DNA of 64,000 nt from VRUE01 sp963837735 (lineage in GTDB: Bacteria > Actinomycetota > Thermoleophilia > Solirubrobacterales > 70-9). The stretch spans positions 372,001 through 436,000 of the forward strand of contig CAWIOM010000004.1 in the NCBI GenBank assembly GCA_963837735.1. Direction: 5' to 3'. The stretch's first letter is position 1; each line of letters begins with the position of its first letter. Both the position numbers and the translations under genes were made by a program. The notes under the pieces are model-generated. The model had not been told where the DNA came from. It saw only the letters and a program-made list of their open reading frames with translations, and made no database searches. Below, one piece after another: positions 37,073 to 48,241 of this stretch.

Positions 37073-40000
37073 GTGGTCGAGATAGGCACTGACGACGCCG
37101 AGCGCAAGCAGGTCACGGTGCTGTTCGCCGACGTCAAGGGGTCGATGGACCTCGCCGAGCAGCAGGACCCCGAGGAGTGGCGCAAGATCATGCAACGCTT
37201 CTTCTCGATCCTCACCGAGGCGGTCGAGCGCTTCGAGGGCACCGTCGACAAGTTCACCGGCGACGGGATCATGGCGATGTTCGGGGCCCCGGTCGCGCAC
37301 GAGGACCACGCTCAACGGGCCTGTTACGCCGCCCTGCAGATGCTCGACGACGTCGGCGGGTATGCGGCGGAGCTGCGCCGCGCCGAGGGCCTCAACTTCT
37401 CCGTCAGGATCGGGGTCAACTCCGGCGAGGTGGTCGCCGGAGCGATCGGGTCCGGGTCGGCGGCGGGCGACTACACGGCGATCGGCCACACGGTCGGCCT
37501 TGCCCAGCGGATGGAGGCACTCGCCGAGCCGGGCAAGGCGTACCTGACCGACGCCACCGCCGAGCTCGCCGCCGGTTACCTGGAGACCGAGGACCTCGGC
37601 GAGTTCGAGATCAAGGGGGCCAGCAAGCCGATCCGGGTCTTCGAGCTGAGCGGAGTCGGCAGCGCCAGGTCGCGACTCGACCTCTCCCGGGAGCGCGGCT
37701 TCTCCCGCTTCGTCGGCCGCGACGAGGAGATCGCGAAGCTTGAGCGGGCCCTGGAGCGAGCCGAGCAGGGCGACGGCGAGGTCCTCGCCGTGGTCGCCGA
37801 TCCCGGCATCGGCAAGAGCCGGCTGTGCTTGGAATTTGCCCAACGCAGTCGCGAGCGCGGGATCGAGGTCTTCGAAGCGCAGGCCCAGTCGCACGGCCGC
37901 TCGATCCCGTACATGCCGGTCCTGCAGATGATGCGTGCCTACTTCGGGATCGGCGACGCCGACCCCGAGCGACTCGCCCGCGAGAAGATCGCCGGCCGCG
38001 CCCTGCTGCTCGATCCGGAGCTGGTCGATGCGCTGCCGCTTCTGTTCGACTTCCTCGGCGTCCCCGACCCGGACCGGCCCGTCCAGCAGATGAGCGCCGA
38101 GGCCCGCAAGCGCGAGCTGGGCGGCGTCGTCTGCCGGCTGATCAACGCCGTCGACCGCCGCGAAACCGTCGTCATCCTGGTCGAGGACCTGCACTGGATG
38201 GACGAGGCGAGCAACGAGATGCTCACCGACCTGGTCGCCTCCGTCCAGGGGACGAGGACCCTCGCCGTGGTCAACCACCGGCCCGAATACCAACCCGATT
38301 GGGAGCCGAGCTCGTACCGTCGCATCGCCCTCGAGCCGCTGGGCGAGGCCGACACCCGTGACCTGCTCCGCGACCTGGCGGGCGAGGACCCCTCGCTGGA
38401 CGGGCTGGGCGAGCTCGTCCATGAGCGCACCCAGGGCAATCCCTTCTTCATCGAGGAGATCGTCCGCGAGCTGGCCGAGACCGGGTACCTGGAGGGCGAG
38501 CGCGGTGCCCACAGGCTGGTGCGGCCGCTCGAGGACACGGGCGTGCCGCCGACCGTCCAGGCAATCCTCGCGGCGCGAATCGACCGCCTCAGCCCCGAGG
38601 CGAAGACGTTGCTGCAGGTCGCCTCGGTCCTCGGCAAGGAACTGGGGGCGCGCGAACTGGGGATGACCGCCGCGATCGGTCGCGACGAGATGGAGCCGGT
38701 GATCTGCGAGCTGACCGATTCCGGGTTCCTCTACGAAGCCGAGATCTACCCCGAAAAGGTCCTTGCCTTCCGACACCCGCTGACCCGCGAGGTCGCCTAC
38801 GGGACACAGCTCGCCGACCGTCGCGCCGCCACCCACGCGGCGGCGGCACGGGCGACGATCGAGCTCAACCCCGACCGCCATGACGAGCTCGCGGCGTTGA
38901 TCGCGGACCACATGGCCGCCGGCCAGGAAACCCTGGAGGCGGCCCGCTGGTACGGCCGCGCGGCCTACTGGACCGGGAGCAGCCAGCCCGCCGAGGCGAT
39001 GCGCCTCTGGGCAAAGGTGATGGAGCTCGCCGACCAGCTCGACGAGAGCGACGAGAAGAGCGCGCTCGCGGTCACATCGCGACTGCTCCAGCTCGATTTC
39101 GCCTGGCGCCTTGGCATGGAGACCGACGAGGAAGAGCGCCTGGTCGCTGAGGCAACGAAGATGGCAGAGCGCGGCGGCGACCTCGGCGCCCAGGCGCTGC
39201 TGAAGATGGCGACAGGGGCGAGGCCGGGCCTTGTCCAGGGCGCTGAGACTTGGATCGCCGCCGCCGATGAGGCCACACGACTCGCCGACGAATCGGGCGA
39301 TCTGCACCTCCGCGTCGCGATCCGCGCCGCCTCCGCCTACGCGCGGCTGCACGCCGGCGACTTCGACGGCTTCGACGAGTGGCTCGACGAGGTGATCGAC
39401 CTGACCGGGGACGACCCGACCGTCGGTGCCGGGATCGTGATCGGCAACCCACTCGCCTGGGCCTACATGGGCAAGGCGACGGTGCGCCGCGATCGCGGCG
39501 AATTCCACGAGGCCGAGCGCCTGCTCGACCTGGCAATGAGGCTCTCCGACCAGACCCGCGATCCGGAGTCGGGAAGCTGGATCCGCGGCACCCAGGCGAT
39601 GTTGCTCTCGATCCGCGGCGACCTCGAGGGAGGGGTCGCCCTCGGTCGCCGCAACTGCGAGCTGACCGAGCAGCTCGGCGATGTCTTCTCGCGAAGCATC
39701 GCGCTGACCTCAGTCTCGTACTGTGAGCTCGCCGCCGGCGAAAACGAGGCGGCGCTCGCCTCGATCGAAGAGGCTGACCGCATCTACGTCGAGGCGATGG
39801 GCAACGGCGGCGAGATGGAGACCTGGCGGGGAGGCCTACGGACGGAAGCACTGCTCGGGGTCGGCCGGGTGGAAGACGCGATAGCGGTCGGCCGCGCCGC
39901 CTCCGACGACGGCCGGATCCTCGGCAGGCGCTGGTCGCTGCCCCGCACGCTGCTGGGCCTCGCCCGCGCGCTGGCCGCGGCCGGGGACAGGGAAGGCGCC

Positions 40001-40102
40001 CGCGAAGCGCTCGACGAGGCGGCGGAGATCGCCGCCGATCACGGCGAGAAGGTGACCCTGGGCGCGATCGAGGAAGAGCGCGCGGCCGCCGCCGCCCGCT
40101 GA
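37073..40102 (+). CDS. Adenylate cyclase-domain / AAA ATPase / TPR regulator
   Basis: A 1009-residue protein in three parts. Residues 10-185 are a class III nucleotide cyclase domain: VTVLFADVKGSMDLAE with the first metal Asp and DKFTGDGIMAMFGAP with the second. Residues 205-480 are an ATPase: FVGRDEEIAKLERAL, DPGIGKSRL (Walker A) and VVILVEDLHWMD (Walker B). Residues 560-1000 are helical repeats of TPR type. Such proteins are common in actinobacteria and probably sense a signal through the repeats. Whether the cyclase makes cAMP is not shown. GTG start at 37073; no frameshift over 3 kb. Confidence 0.88.
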   Translation: MVEIGTDDAERKQVTVLFADVKGSMDLAEQQDPEEWRKIMQRFFSILTEAVERFEGTVDKFTGDGIMAMFGAPVAHEDHAQRACYAALQMLDDVGGYAAELRRAEGLNFSVRIGVNSGEVVAGAIGSGSAAGDYTAIGHTVGLAQRMEALAEPGKAYLTDATAELAAGYLETEDLGEFEIKGASKPIRVFELSGVGSARSRLDLSRERGFSRFVGRDEEIAKLERALERAEQGDGEVLAVVADPGIGKSRLCLEFAQRSRERGIEVFEAQAQSHGRSIPYMPVLQMMRAYFGIGDADPERLAREKIAGRALLLDPELVDALPLLFDFLGVPDPDRPVQQMSAEARKRELGGVVCRLINAVDRRETVVILVEDLHWMDEASNEMLTDLVASVQGTRTLAVVNHRPEYQPDWEPSSYRRIALEPLGEADTRDLLRDLAGEDPSLDGLGELVHERTQGNPFFIEEIVRELAETGYLEGERGAHRLVRPLEDTGVPPTVQAILAARIDRLSPEAKTLLQVASVLGKELGARELGMTAAIGRDEMEPVICELTDSGFLYEAEIYPEKVLAFRHPLTREVAYGTQLADRRAATHAAAARATIELNPDRHDELAALIADHMAAGQETLEAARWYGRAAYWTGSSQPAEAMRLWAKVMELADQLDESDEKSALAVTSRLLQLDFAWRLGMETDEEERLVAEATKMAERGGDLGAQALLKMATGARPGLVQGAETWIAAADEATRLADESGDLHLRVAIRAASAYARLHAGDFDGFDEWLDEVIDLTGDDPTVGAGIVIGNPLAWAYMGKATVRRDRGEFHEAERLLDLAMRLSDQTRDPESGSWIRGTQAMLLSIRGDLEGGVALGRRNCELTEQLGDVFSRSIALTSVSYCELAAGENEAALASIEEADRIYVEAMGNGGEMETWRGGLRTEALLGVGRVEDAIAVGRAASDDGRILGRRWSLPRTLLGLARALAAAGDREGAREALDEAAEIAADHGEKVTLGAIEEERAAAAAR

Positions 40103-40107
40103 ATGCG

Positions 40108-41145
40108 ATGCCGGCAATGAAAGGCGCCAGCTTCGTGACCGGCGGCTCGGGATTCATCGGCGGCAGGCTGATCGAAAGGCTCGCCGGCGAAGGGCGGTCG
40201 GTGCGTGCCCTGGCCCGCTCCGACGCCGCGGCGGCCACGGTCGAGGAGCGCGGCGCCGAGGCCGTGCGCGGCGAGCTCGGCGATCGCGCCTCGATCGCCG
40301 CCGGGGCTGCCGGGTGCGCGACGGCCTTTCACCTCGCCGCCCACCTCGGCGCCTGGGGGCCGTGGGAGGACTTCGAGCGCGGCAACGTCGAGGGCACTCG
40401 CAACGTGCTCTCGGGCTGCGAAGAGGCGGCGGTGCGGCGCTTCGTCCATTGCGGCACCGAGGCGGCGCTGATGGCCGGCGACCCCCTCGTCCACGTCGAC
40501 GAGACGGCGCCGCTGCGACCCGACTCGCCGGCGCCCTACCCCTCGACCAAGGCCAGGGCTGAGATCGCCGTCCGCGAGGCGAACCGCGAGGGCTTCGAGA
40601 CCGTGGCGATGCGCCCCCGCTTCGTCTGGGGCAGGGGCGACACGACGCTGTTGCCGGAGATGGTGAGGACGGTCGAGGCGGGGAGGTTCGCATGGATCGG
40701 GGGCGGCCTCAACGTCACCGACACCACGCACGTCGACAACGTCGTCGAGGGCCTGGTGCTCTGCGCCGAGAAGGGCCGGCCGGGAGAGGCGTATTTCGTC
40801 ACCGACGGAAAGCCGGTCGTCTTCCGCGATTTCGTCACCGCGCTGCTCGAGACCCAGGGAGTCGAGCCACCCGACCGCAGCCTGCCGGCCTGGACTGCGG
40901 CGCCGCTGGCGCGGGTCGGCGAAACGGCCTGGAAGCTCCTACCCCTGCCGGGCGAGCCGCCGATGAGCAGGATCCGTGCCTGGATCCTGACCCAGGAGTG
41001 CACGATCGAGATCGGCAAGGCCCGCGAGCAGCTCGGCTACGCGCCGCTCGTCACCCACGAGCAGGGGCTGGCGGCGATGCAGGCCGCGGCTCAGTCGGCG
41101 GCCCATTCCGGCGGCGGCGGGACCGTCGCCGAAACGACCAGGTAG
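40108..41145 (+). CDS. NAD(P)-dependent epimerase/dehydratase (3-beta-HSD-like extended SDR)
   Basis: A 345-residue extended SDR. Cofactor motif VTGGSGFIGGRL; active-site YPSTKARAE; and TDTTHVDNVVEGLVLC, a hallmark of the 3-beta-hydroxysteroid dehydrogenase/isomerase group. Likely oxidises or reduces a sterol-like or sugar substrate. Starts 5 bp after the cyclase-ATPase stop, so it is probably in one transcript. Its 3' end overlaps the convergent gene by 55 bp. Confidence 0.85.
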   Translation: MPAMKGASFVTGGSGFIGGRLIERLAGEGRSVRALARSDAAAATVEERGAEAVRGELGDRASIAAGAAGCATAFHLAAHLGAWGPWEDFERGNVEGTRNVLSGCEEAAVRRFVHCGTEAALMAGDPLVHVDETAPLRPDSPAPYPSTKARAEIAVREANREGFETVAMRPRFVWGRGDTTLLPEMVRTVEAGRFAWIGGGLNVTDTTHVDNVVEGLVLCAEKGRPGEAYFVTDGKPVVFRDFVTALLETQGVEPPDRSLPAWTAAPLARVGETAWKLLPLPGEPPMSRIRAWILTQECTIEIGKAREQLGYAPLVTHEQGLAAMQAAAQSAAHSGGGGTVAETTR

Positions 41146-41408
41146 ACGGCGAGCGGGATCAGGGTCACCGCGAGGCCGACCAGGAAGGGGAGGCGGCGGT
41201 CGCTGAGGGACGAGGCGACGCTGCCCAGGGTGGCGGCAGGCAGCGCCGCGCCGACGTAGATCCAACCTTCGCCGAAGTGGGGGTTCAGGAGGATGCTGGC
41301 AGCGATCAGCAGCCAGGCGACGACCGACGCCCCTGTGACGGCCAGCGTCGCGGCGGCCATCAGGAGGCTGCTCGGCGCGGGACGCGCAGTTGCCGTGGCT
41401 GCCGTCAT
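41091..41408 (-). CDS. Small membrane protein
   Basis: About 105 residues with three membrane helices (LLMAAATLAVTGASVVAWLL, WIYVGAALPAATLGSVA, FLVGLAVTLIPLAVYLVVSA). Start is uncertain: MTAATATARP at 41408 or an upstream ATG at 41426. It overlaps the 3' end of the epimerase gene on the other strand by 55 bp. No family recognised. Confidence 0.55.
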   Translation of the reverse strand: MTAATATARPAPSSLLMAAATLAVTGASVVAWLLIAASILLNPHFGEGWIYVGAALPAATLGSVASSLSDRRLPFLVGLAVTLIPLAVYLVVSATVPPPPEWAAD

Positions 41409-41442
41409 CGTGGGCATCCTACGCACGGGCCTAAAGCCGGCG

Positions 41443-42043
41443 TTAACCCGCAGGAGCCGAGCCCGGCCTGCCGATCACGTGGAGACGCTCGATGCCGGTC
41501 CGGAAGACGACCTGCCCCTGTGCGCCGAGCCCGACGATCCTTTCCGGCTCCAGATCCGACCCGTAGAAGGCCTCGAAGAACCGGATTCCGCGCAGGAACG
41601 GGTAGCGGCCGAACAATCGGGCCGGGGCCTTCTGCGGTGCCACCTCCACCGTTGAGCCGTCGCTCAGCGCGATGGAGAGTGCGACGACCCGGCCGCCTGT
41701 CAGGCCGCTGACGTCCGACTCCGGGTAGGGGTCGATTTCGGAACCGAGGTTGGCGCTGAGCCGGATGTGGCGCAGCAGTTTCACCGGCAGACCCGTGAAG
41801 TAGCCGGCGTCGGAGTAGCCGGGTTCCAGGACGGAGAACCCAAACAGCACGCTGCGGGGGCGGACGCCGCGTTCTGGCGGCACCATTTCCCATTTCCACG
41901 GCACGCCGTGGGGGCTCCTCCCACGGGCGAGCGACCGGGCCGCTGAATTCTCCGCAGGCGCAGGCCGGCGAGGCCGCCGGCAGGCCCAGCAGGCAGGCAC
42001 ACCAGAGGGCCGCGAAGACGGCGGCCGCCCTAGCGATCGGCAC
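41443..42043 (-). CDS. Secreted protein of unknown function (frameshift near 41900)
   Basis: About 200 residues. Signal peptide: MPIARAAAVFAALWCACLL, cleaved near ASPACA. The body, after an indel near 41890-41930, reads SVLFGFSVLEPGYSDAGYF, LLRHIRLSANLGSEI, VVALSIALSDGSTVEVAPQ and AFYGSDLEPERIVGLG. Alternating beta strands are suggested. No family recognised. It overlaps the end of the MerR gene by 14 bp. Confidence 0.55.
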
Positions 42044-42737
42044 GCTGACGTCCCAACTCTGCGACGAGCAGCTTCGTGTGCAGGGCGGCGATCAGGTCCT
42101 GGAGGGGCTGGGCGCCGGATTCGAGCATCTCGACCACGCGCTCGGGCGGAACCTCGCCGGCGAGGCGGTCCATGACCATGCCGACCTCCTCGCGGACCAG
42201 GGCTTCGAGGGCGGTCTTGTAGCGAACGGTGTCGTAGACGGTGAAGCCGATCTCCTCGTCGTAGCCGCCGGCGCGAAAGCGGGTGATCGCCTCGATGATC
42301 TTCACATCGGAGGGCGAGTAGCCGCGGCTGTTGGGGCTGAGGATCTCGAGCTCCTCGAGCCGGTCGAGCGCCTCCTTGGGGACGCCGTAGCGCTTGCGGA
42401 CCTCGGCGGCGCTGGTCCGCGTCCGCTCCCCCGCCAGCGCCCGGTCGAGGATCCGGTCCTCGAGCTCGACCAGCGTGCGGGCGCGCTCGGGGTCCTCGTC
42501 GAGGACCGACTTGATCGCCCGCAGCGGCATGAAGCGCTCCTCCTGCAGCTGCTTGATCAGCTTGATCCGGTCGACGAACTCGGGCGGGTAGTAGGCCATG
42601 TTGCGGCTGGTCTTGACGGGCTCGGGCAGCAGGCCCTCGCGCAGGTAGTGCTTGATCGTCGGCGCCGGCACGCCGGAGGCCTCGGCCAGCTCGCCCATGC
42701 GGAGCAGGTCGGGGTTGCCGTTGCCGGAGGAGGTCAT
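42030..42737 (-). CDS. MerR family transcriptional regulator
   Basis: A 235-residue regulator. The winged helix-turn-helix is LLRMGELAEASGVPAPTIKHYLREGLL, followed by a long coiled-coil dimer helix and an extra C-terminal domain of about 110 residues (RGYSPSDVKIIEAITRFR..). The start overlaps the CoA-transferase stop (ATGA), so it is the fourth gene of a BKACE-OsmC-CaiB-MerR operon and probably controls it. No classical 19-20 bp MerR spacer promoter was identified with confidence. Confidence 0.85.
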   Translation of the reverse strand: MTSSGNGNPDLLRMGELAEASGVPAPTIKHYLREGLLPEPVKTSRNMAYYPPEFVDRIKLIKQLQEERFMPLRAIKSVLDEDPERARTLVELEDRILDRALAGERTRTSAAEVRKRYGVPKEALDRLEELEILSPNSRGYSPSDVKIIEAITRFRAGGYDEEIGFTVYDTVRYKTALEALVREEVGMVMDRLAGEVPPERVVEMLESGAQPLQDLIAALHTKLLVAELGRQRADR

Positions 42738-43970
42738 GCGCGGAAGGGGGCGGCGGAGTCGGCGCTCGGCCCGGCGGCGGCTCCGGACTCGACCATCGCC
42801 GCGATCTCCTCGTCCGAGTAGCCGGCCTCGGCAAGGACCTCCTCGGTGTGCTCGCCGAACGCCGGAGCCGCGCGGGTCGGGTCGCCGGGGGTGCGGCTGA
42901 GCTTGACCGGGACGCCGAGCTGGCGGACCGGGCCGAAGCGGGGCTGGTCCATCTCGATCACCATCTCGCGGGCTCGGACGAGCTCGGAGTCGAGCGCCTC
43001 GTCGATGTCCAGCACCGGCTCGATGCAGCAGTTGTGCTCGTCGTTGAAGGCTTTCCACTGCTCGCGCGTGCGGCCCCTGAAGACCTCGGCGACTTCGCCC
43101 CAGCCCTCGGAGCCGGGTGGGTCGAACTGGCGCTCGACGAGATCCGGGCGCTCGACCCCGTTGCAGAAGGCGCTCCAGAACTTCGGCTCCAGGGCTCCGC
43201 AGCTGATCCAGCCGTCCGCCGCCTCGTAGGGCATGTAACAGGCGAGGCCGCCGGCGAGCTGCTGCTCGCCGCGCCGCGGCAGCTCGCCGTCGCAGAAGTA
43301 GCGGCCGGCGACCAGGGCCAGCCAGGAGAGCGCGCCGTCGGCCATCGAGACGTCGACGTACTGGCCCTCGCCGGAGCGGCCGCGCTCGTGCAGGGCGGCC
43401 ATCACCCCGAAGGCGGCCATCAGGGCGCCGCCGCCGAGGTCGGCGATCTGGCCGGCCGACTGGACCGGCGGGCCGTCCTTGGCCCCGGTCAGGCCCAGCA
43501 GGCCGACGAGGCCCAGGTAGTTCATGTCGTGGCCGGCGCGCTCGGTGTTGGGCCCGGTCTGCCCGTAGCCGGTGATCGCGCAGACGACGATCGCCGGGTT
43601 GGCCTCGCGCATCGCCTCGTAGCCGACGCCGAGGCGGTCGAGGACACCCGGGTCGGAAGCCGTCGAGGACGACGTCGTATTTCTCCACCAGCCGCAGCAG
43701 GGCCTCCCTCCCCCGCTCCGACTTGAGGTCGAGGCGGACCGAGCGCTTGCCGCGGTTGAGGGCCAGGTAGAGCGCCGAGCGGGTGCCGAGCTCCTGGTCG
43801 GCGTCCTCGCCGTAATAGGGCGGCGCCCAGCGGATGTAGTCGCCCATCCCGGTGTCCTCGACCTTGAGCACCTCGGCGCCGAGGTCGGCGAGCAGCAGCG
43901 AGCAGAAGCCGCCGGGAAGAAGGCGGGAGAGGTCGAGGACCCGGATGTCGGAGAGCGGCAGATCGCTCAT
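42734..43970 (-). CDS. CaiB/BaiF family CoA-transferase (frameshift near 43660)
   Basis: About 412 residues. First frame: SDIRVLDLSRLLPGGFCSLL, LADLGAEVLKVED, NRGKRSVRLDLKS; second frame after an extra G near 43660: VLDRLGVGYEAMREANPAIV, VCAITGYGQTGP, DMNYLGL. The Asp nucleophile expected in this class is in the HDMNYLG segment. It moves CoA between acids or races alpha-methylacyl-CoA. ATG 43970 overlaps the OsmC stop. Confidence 0.82.
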
Positions 43971-44386
43971 GACGGGTCCACCTCGACCGGGAACTCGACC
44001 GAGTTGGAGATGAAGCAGAGCTCGTGGGAGCGGCGGTGGAGCTCCTCGATCGCCTCGGGGGCCGGCGGGTCGCCGGCCCAGCGGACGGTCGGCCGCAGGG
44101 TCGCCCGTGTGAAGCGCTTGCCGTCGAGGGTCGCTTCGGCGTCGTCCTCGTAGGAGGCGACCTCGAAGCCGCGCTTCCGGGCGAGCCCCAGGAACCAGAG
44201 CATGTGGCAGCTCGAGAGCGCTCCGACCAGGAGCGTCTCCGGGTTCGACCTGGTGTCGTCGCCGCCGAACTCGAGCGCCGAGGAGCTGGGCAGCGACTGG
44301 GCGCCGAGCAGGACCTGGTGGGCGCGGTCGTCCTCCCCCTCGCCGCCGTCCCAGGAAACGCCCGCGCGGTGGATCGTCTCCGCCAT
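43967..44386 (-). CDS. OsmC/Ohr family protein
   Basis: A 139-residue protein starting MAETIHRAGVSWDGG. Both peroxidatic and resolving cysteines of the family are present (LSSCHMLWF and SHELCFISNSV), so peroxide or organic-hydroperoxide reduction is likely. Its position inside a CoA-thioester operon is unusual but coupled: its end overlaps the CaiB start (ATGA). Confidence 0.8.
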   Translation of the reverse strand: MAETIHRAGVSWDGGEGEDDRAHQVLLGAQSLPSSSALEFGGDDTRSNPETLLVGALSSCHMLWFLGLARKRGFEVASYEDDAEATLDGKRFTRATLRPTVRWAGDPPAPEAIEELHRRSHELCFISNSVEFPVEVDPS

Positions 44387-44388
44387 GC

Positions 44389-45284
44389 TCAGGCGGCCTC
44401 TGCCCTCTTGTGGCACGCCGAGGAGCTCGCGCGCCTCCGCGACCGTGGCCGGCGCGGCGGCCGATGTCCTCGGCCATCTGCCGCGCCTTGGCGATCAGCT
44501 CGCCGTTCGAGGTGCACATCTCGCCGTTCGGCAGGTAGAGGTTGTCCTCGACCCCCGCGCGCACGTTGCCGCCGAGGACCAGCGAGGCGGCGAGCAGCTT
44601 CCACTGGTCGCGGGAGATGCCGATCACCTGCCACTGGTTCGGCCCTTCGGGGCCGCCCGGGACCTGGTCGGACATCAGGGTCACGTTGCGCGGCGTCGGG
44701 CGGATGCCGCCGGTCACCCCCATCACCAGCGAGACCTGCAGCGGCGTGCGATCGAGCAGGCCCATGTCGATCAGCGGGTCGAGATTGGCGACGTGGCCGG
44801 AATCGAAGCACTCGTGCTCGGGCTTGATTCCGAGATCTCTCATCTCGGTGAGGAACTCGACGATCGTGTCGAAGCTGTTCTCGAAGACCGCCTTGAAGAC
44901 GAAGTCCTTGCGCCGCTTCGAGTACTTGGCGTAGTTCATCGAGCTCATGTTGAGCGCCGCCACGTCCGGTTTCAGCGCCCGCAGGTACTCGAGCCGCTTC
45001 TCGATCGGGATCCCGATCGCTCCGGTCGAGTAGTTGACGATCACGTCGCCGACCTCGGCGAGGATCGCCTCGGTGATCGCGGCGAAGTCCTCGATCTCAT
45101 AGGAAGGCGTGCCGTCGGGTGTGCGAGCGTGGATGTGGATCTGGGAGGCGCCCTCGTCGACGGCGCGCCGCGCCTCCGCCGCGTACTCCTCGGGCGTGTA
45201 GGGAATCGCCGGGCACTGGTCGCGGTTGGCGATCACGCCGCTGATCGAGCAGCTGATCACCACCGGGTCCTCGAAACGGCTCAC
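44389..45284 (-). CDS. Beta-keto acid cleavage enzyme (BKACE, DUF849; 3-keto-5-aminohexanoate cleavage family)
   Basis: About 300 residues. Zn-ligand and active-site motifs: ASQIHIHARTPDG, ALNMSSMNYAKY, HECFDSGHVANLD, and VGVTGGIRPTPRNV. The enzyme splits a beta-keto acid with acetyl-CoA to give two acyl products. A frame change near 44470 makes the last 30 residues uncertain (RPAATVAEARELLGV). GTG 45284 with GGAGGGGGTGG upstream is the likely start. First gene of the operon. Confidence 0.82.
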
Positions 45285-45351
45285 GCTCCACCCCCTCCCC
45301 AACTCCGCTGTTCTTTATGGCTGTCTGGCGACCGCAAGGAACAGCGGAACG

Positions 45352-46935
<1,584 letters not shown>

Positions 46936-46960
46936 CTGTCCCCCTCGTCGTTACCTTGAA

Positions 46961-47404
46961 GTGGTGGCTTACCTCGCAACAGCCCTGGCCTGCCTGGCGG
47001 TGGCGCCCGGCTGCGGCAGCCCGGCGACCGACGCGACCTCCGTCGGCGGCGAAGTTCGCGATCTCCTACGAGCGCAGCGGCGGGCTTGCCGCGATGCCGC
47101 AGAAGCTCGTGGTCAAGCCCGGCCGCCACGCCGACCGTGACCAGCCGCGATCCGACGCTCGCCGCATCCGCTCACCATCCACTTCCGGATCGGCGTCAGG
47201 CGGGTCGAAAGCCTGAGGCGCGCCCTGGCGAAGGCCGAATTCGAGACGATCGATACCCCGGCCCCAAACCCGGGCGCCTGCGCCGACTGCTTCCTCTACG
47301 CGATCGGCTACCGGGGGCACGAAGTCAGCTTCAGCGAGATCGACCTGCCGGAGCGGCTGCGCGGCGTCGTCGGCCAGCTCGAAGCCGTGATCGCCGCCCA
47401 CTAG
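46961..47404 (+). CDS. Small lipoprotein, emfourin/protease-inhibitor-like (frameshifts)
   Basis: About 140 residues in three frames (indels near 47060 and 47135). Starts VVAYLATALACLAVAPGCG, a lipobox ending in PGC. The middle ISYERSGGLAAMPQKLVVKP and the end NPGACADCFLYAIGYRGHEV, then LPERLRGVVGQLEAVI, resemble emfourin-type protealysin inhibitors. Stop codons of this gene and the convergent hydratase overlap (47401-47404). The family call is tentative. Confidence 0.5.
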
Positions 47405-48192
47405 CGCCCCTTCCACTCGGGCTCCCGCTTCTCGAAGAAGGCGGTGACGCCCTCGACGATGTCCTCGGTGGAGAAGGTCAGCGAGAGCTGCGAGCGCAGG
47501 AACTCGAGCGCGTCGTCGAGCGCCATGTCCTGCTGGCGATACATCGCGTCATGGCCGAGGCGCATCAGCACGGGGCTCTTGGAGGCGAGCTTGCCGGCCC
47601 AATCGGCAACCGCGTCGTCGAACTCTCCGGCGGCGACAACCCTGTTGGCGAGCCCGTACTCGACCGCCTGCTCGGCGCTCAGCCGCTCGCCCAGCAGCAT
47701 CATCTCGTTGACCTTCTTGCGCGGGACGTTGCGGTAGATGACCGCCATGATCATGTAGGGGAAGGCGCCGACGTTGATCTCGGGCGTGCCGAAGGTCGCC
47801 CCCTCTTTGGCGATCAGCAGGTCGCAGCTGAGGGCGAGGCCCATCCCGCCGGCGAGCACATGGCCGTTGGCGGCGCAGAGCGAGGGCTTGCCGAGCCGCG
47901 GCATCAGCCGGAAGAACTCGAGGAAGAGGTCGGAGGCGAAGTGTTTTTGAACGAGGGAGGCGTCGGCCGCGAAACCGCCCAGGTCGGCGCCCGCACAGAA
48001 GACCTTGTCTCCGGCGCCCGTGAGAACCACCGCACGCACGTCGTCTGAGTCGCGGGCCGTCTTCATCGCGTCGACCAGCTCGGTCAGCATCTGGCCGGAG
48101 AGCATGTTGCGCTTCTCCGGGTTGTTGAGCATCACCGTGGCGACGCCCTCGGAGACCTCGTAGCTGACCAGCTCGTAGCCCACGGCGGGCAC
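47401..48192 (-). CDS. Enoyl-CoA hydratase/isomerase (crotonase family)
   Basis: A 263-residue crotonase. Oxyanion-hole motifs: FCAGADLGGFA and AANGHVLAGGMGLALSCDLLIA; substrate region FGTPEINVGAFPYM. The catalytic Glu is expected in TPEINVG. It should hydrate or isomerise 2,3-enoyl-CoA in the acyl-CoA pathway. An inverted-repeat motif lies 16 bp upstream of its start. No frameshift. Confidence 0.9.
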   Translation of the reverse strand: MPAVGYELVSYEVSEGVATVMLNNPEKRNMLSGQMLTELVDAMKTARDSDDVRAVVLTGAGDKVFCAGADLGGFAADASLVQKHFASDLFLEFFRLMPRLGKPSLCAANGHVLAGGMGLALSCDLLIAKEGATFGTPEINVGAFPYMIMAVIYRNVPRKKVNEMMLLGERLSAEQAVEYGLANRVVAAGEFDDAVADWAGKLASKSPVLMRLGHDAMYRQQDMALDDALEFLRSQLSLTFSTEDIVEGVTAFFEKREPEWKGR

Positions 48193-48208
48193 GATAGCCG
48201 AATTGGAA

Positions 48209-48226
48209 GTAAGAAGTGCTACTTAC
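48209..48226. promoter_or_regulatory. Inverted-repeat motif upstream of the hydratase gene
   Basis: GTAAG and CTTAC flank AAGTGCTA, with a nested AAGT-GCT-ACTT. The decamer AAGTGCTACT recurs at 49087-49096 (with the upstream AGTA) before an acyl-CoA dehydrogenase gene. Two such sites flank the RTX gene, one before each acyl-CoA gene. Confidence 0.5.
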
Positions 48227-48241
48227 CGCATAGGGGCGGCA

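Noticed and set aside
37034..39508. An 824-codon minus-strand open frame.
   Set aside because: Antisense to the cyclase-ATPase-TPR gene, which has all motifs and normal codon bias.
42030..45302. A single 1090-codon open frame spanning BKACE, CaiB and MerR.
   Set aside because: It strings together different proteins only because frameshifts bring them into one frame; each has its own start and stop in the correct frames.
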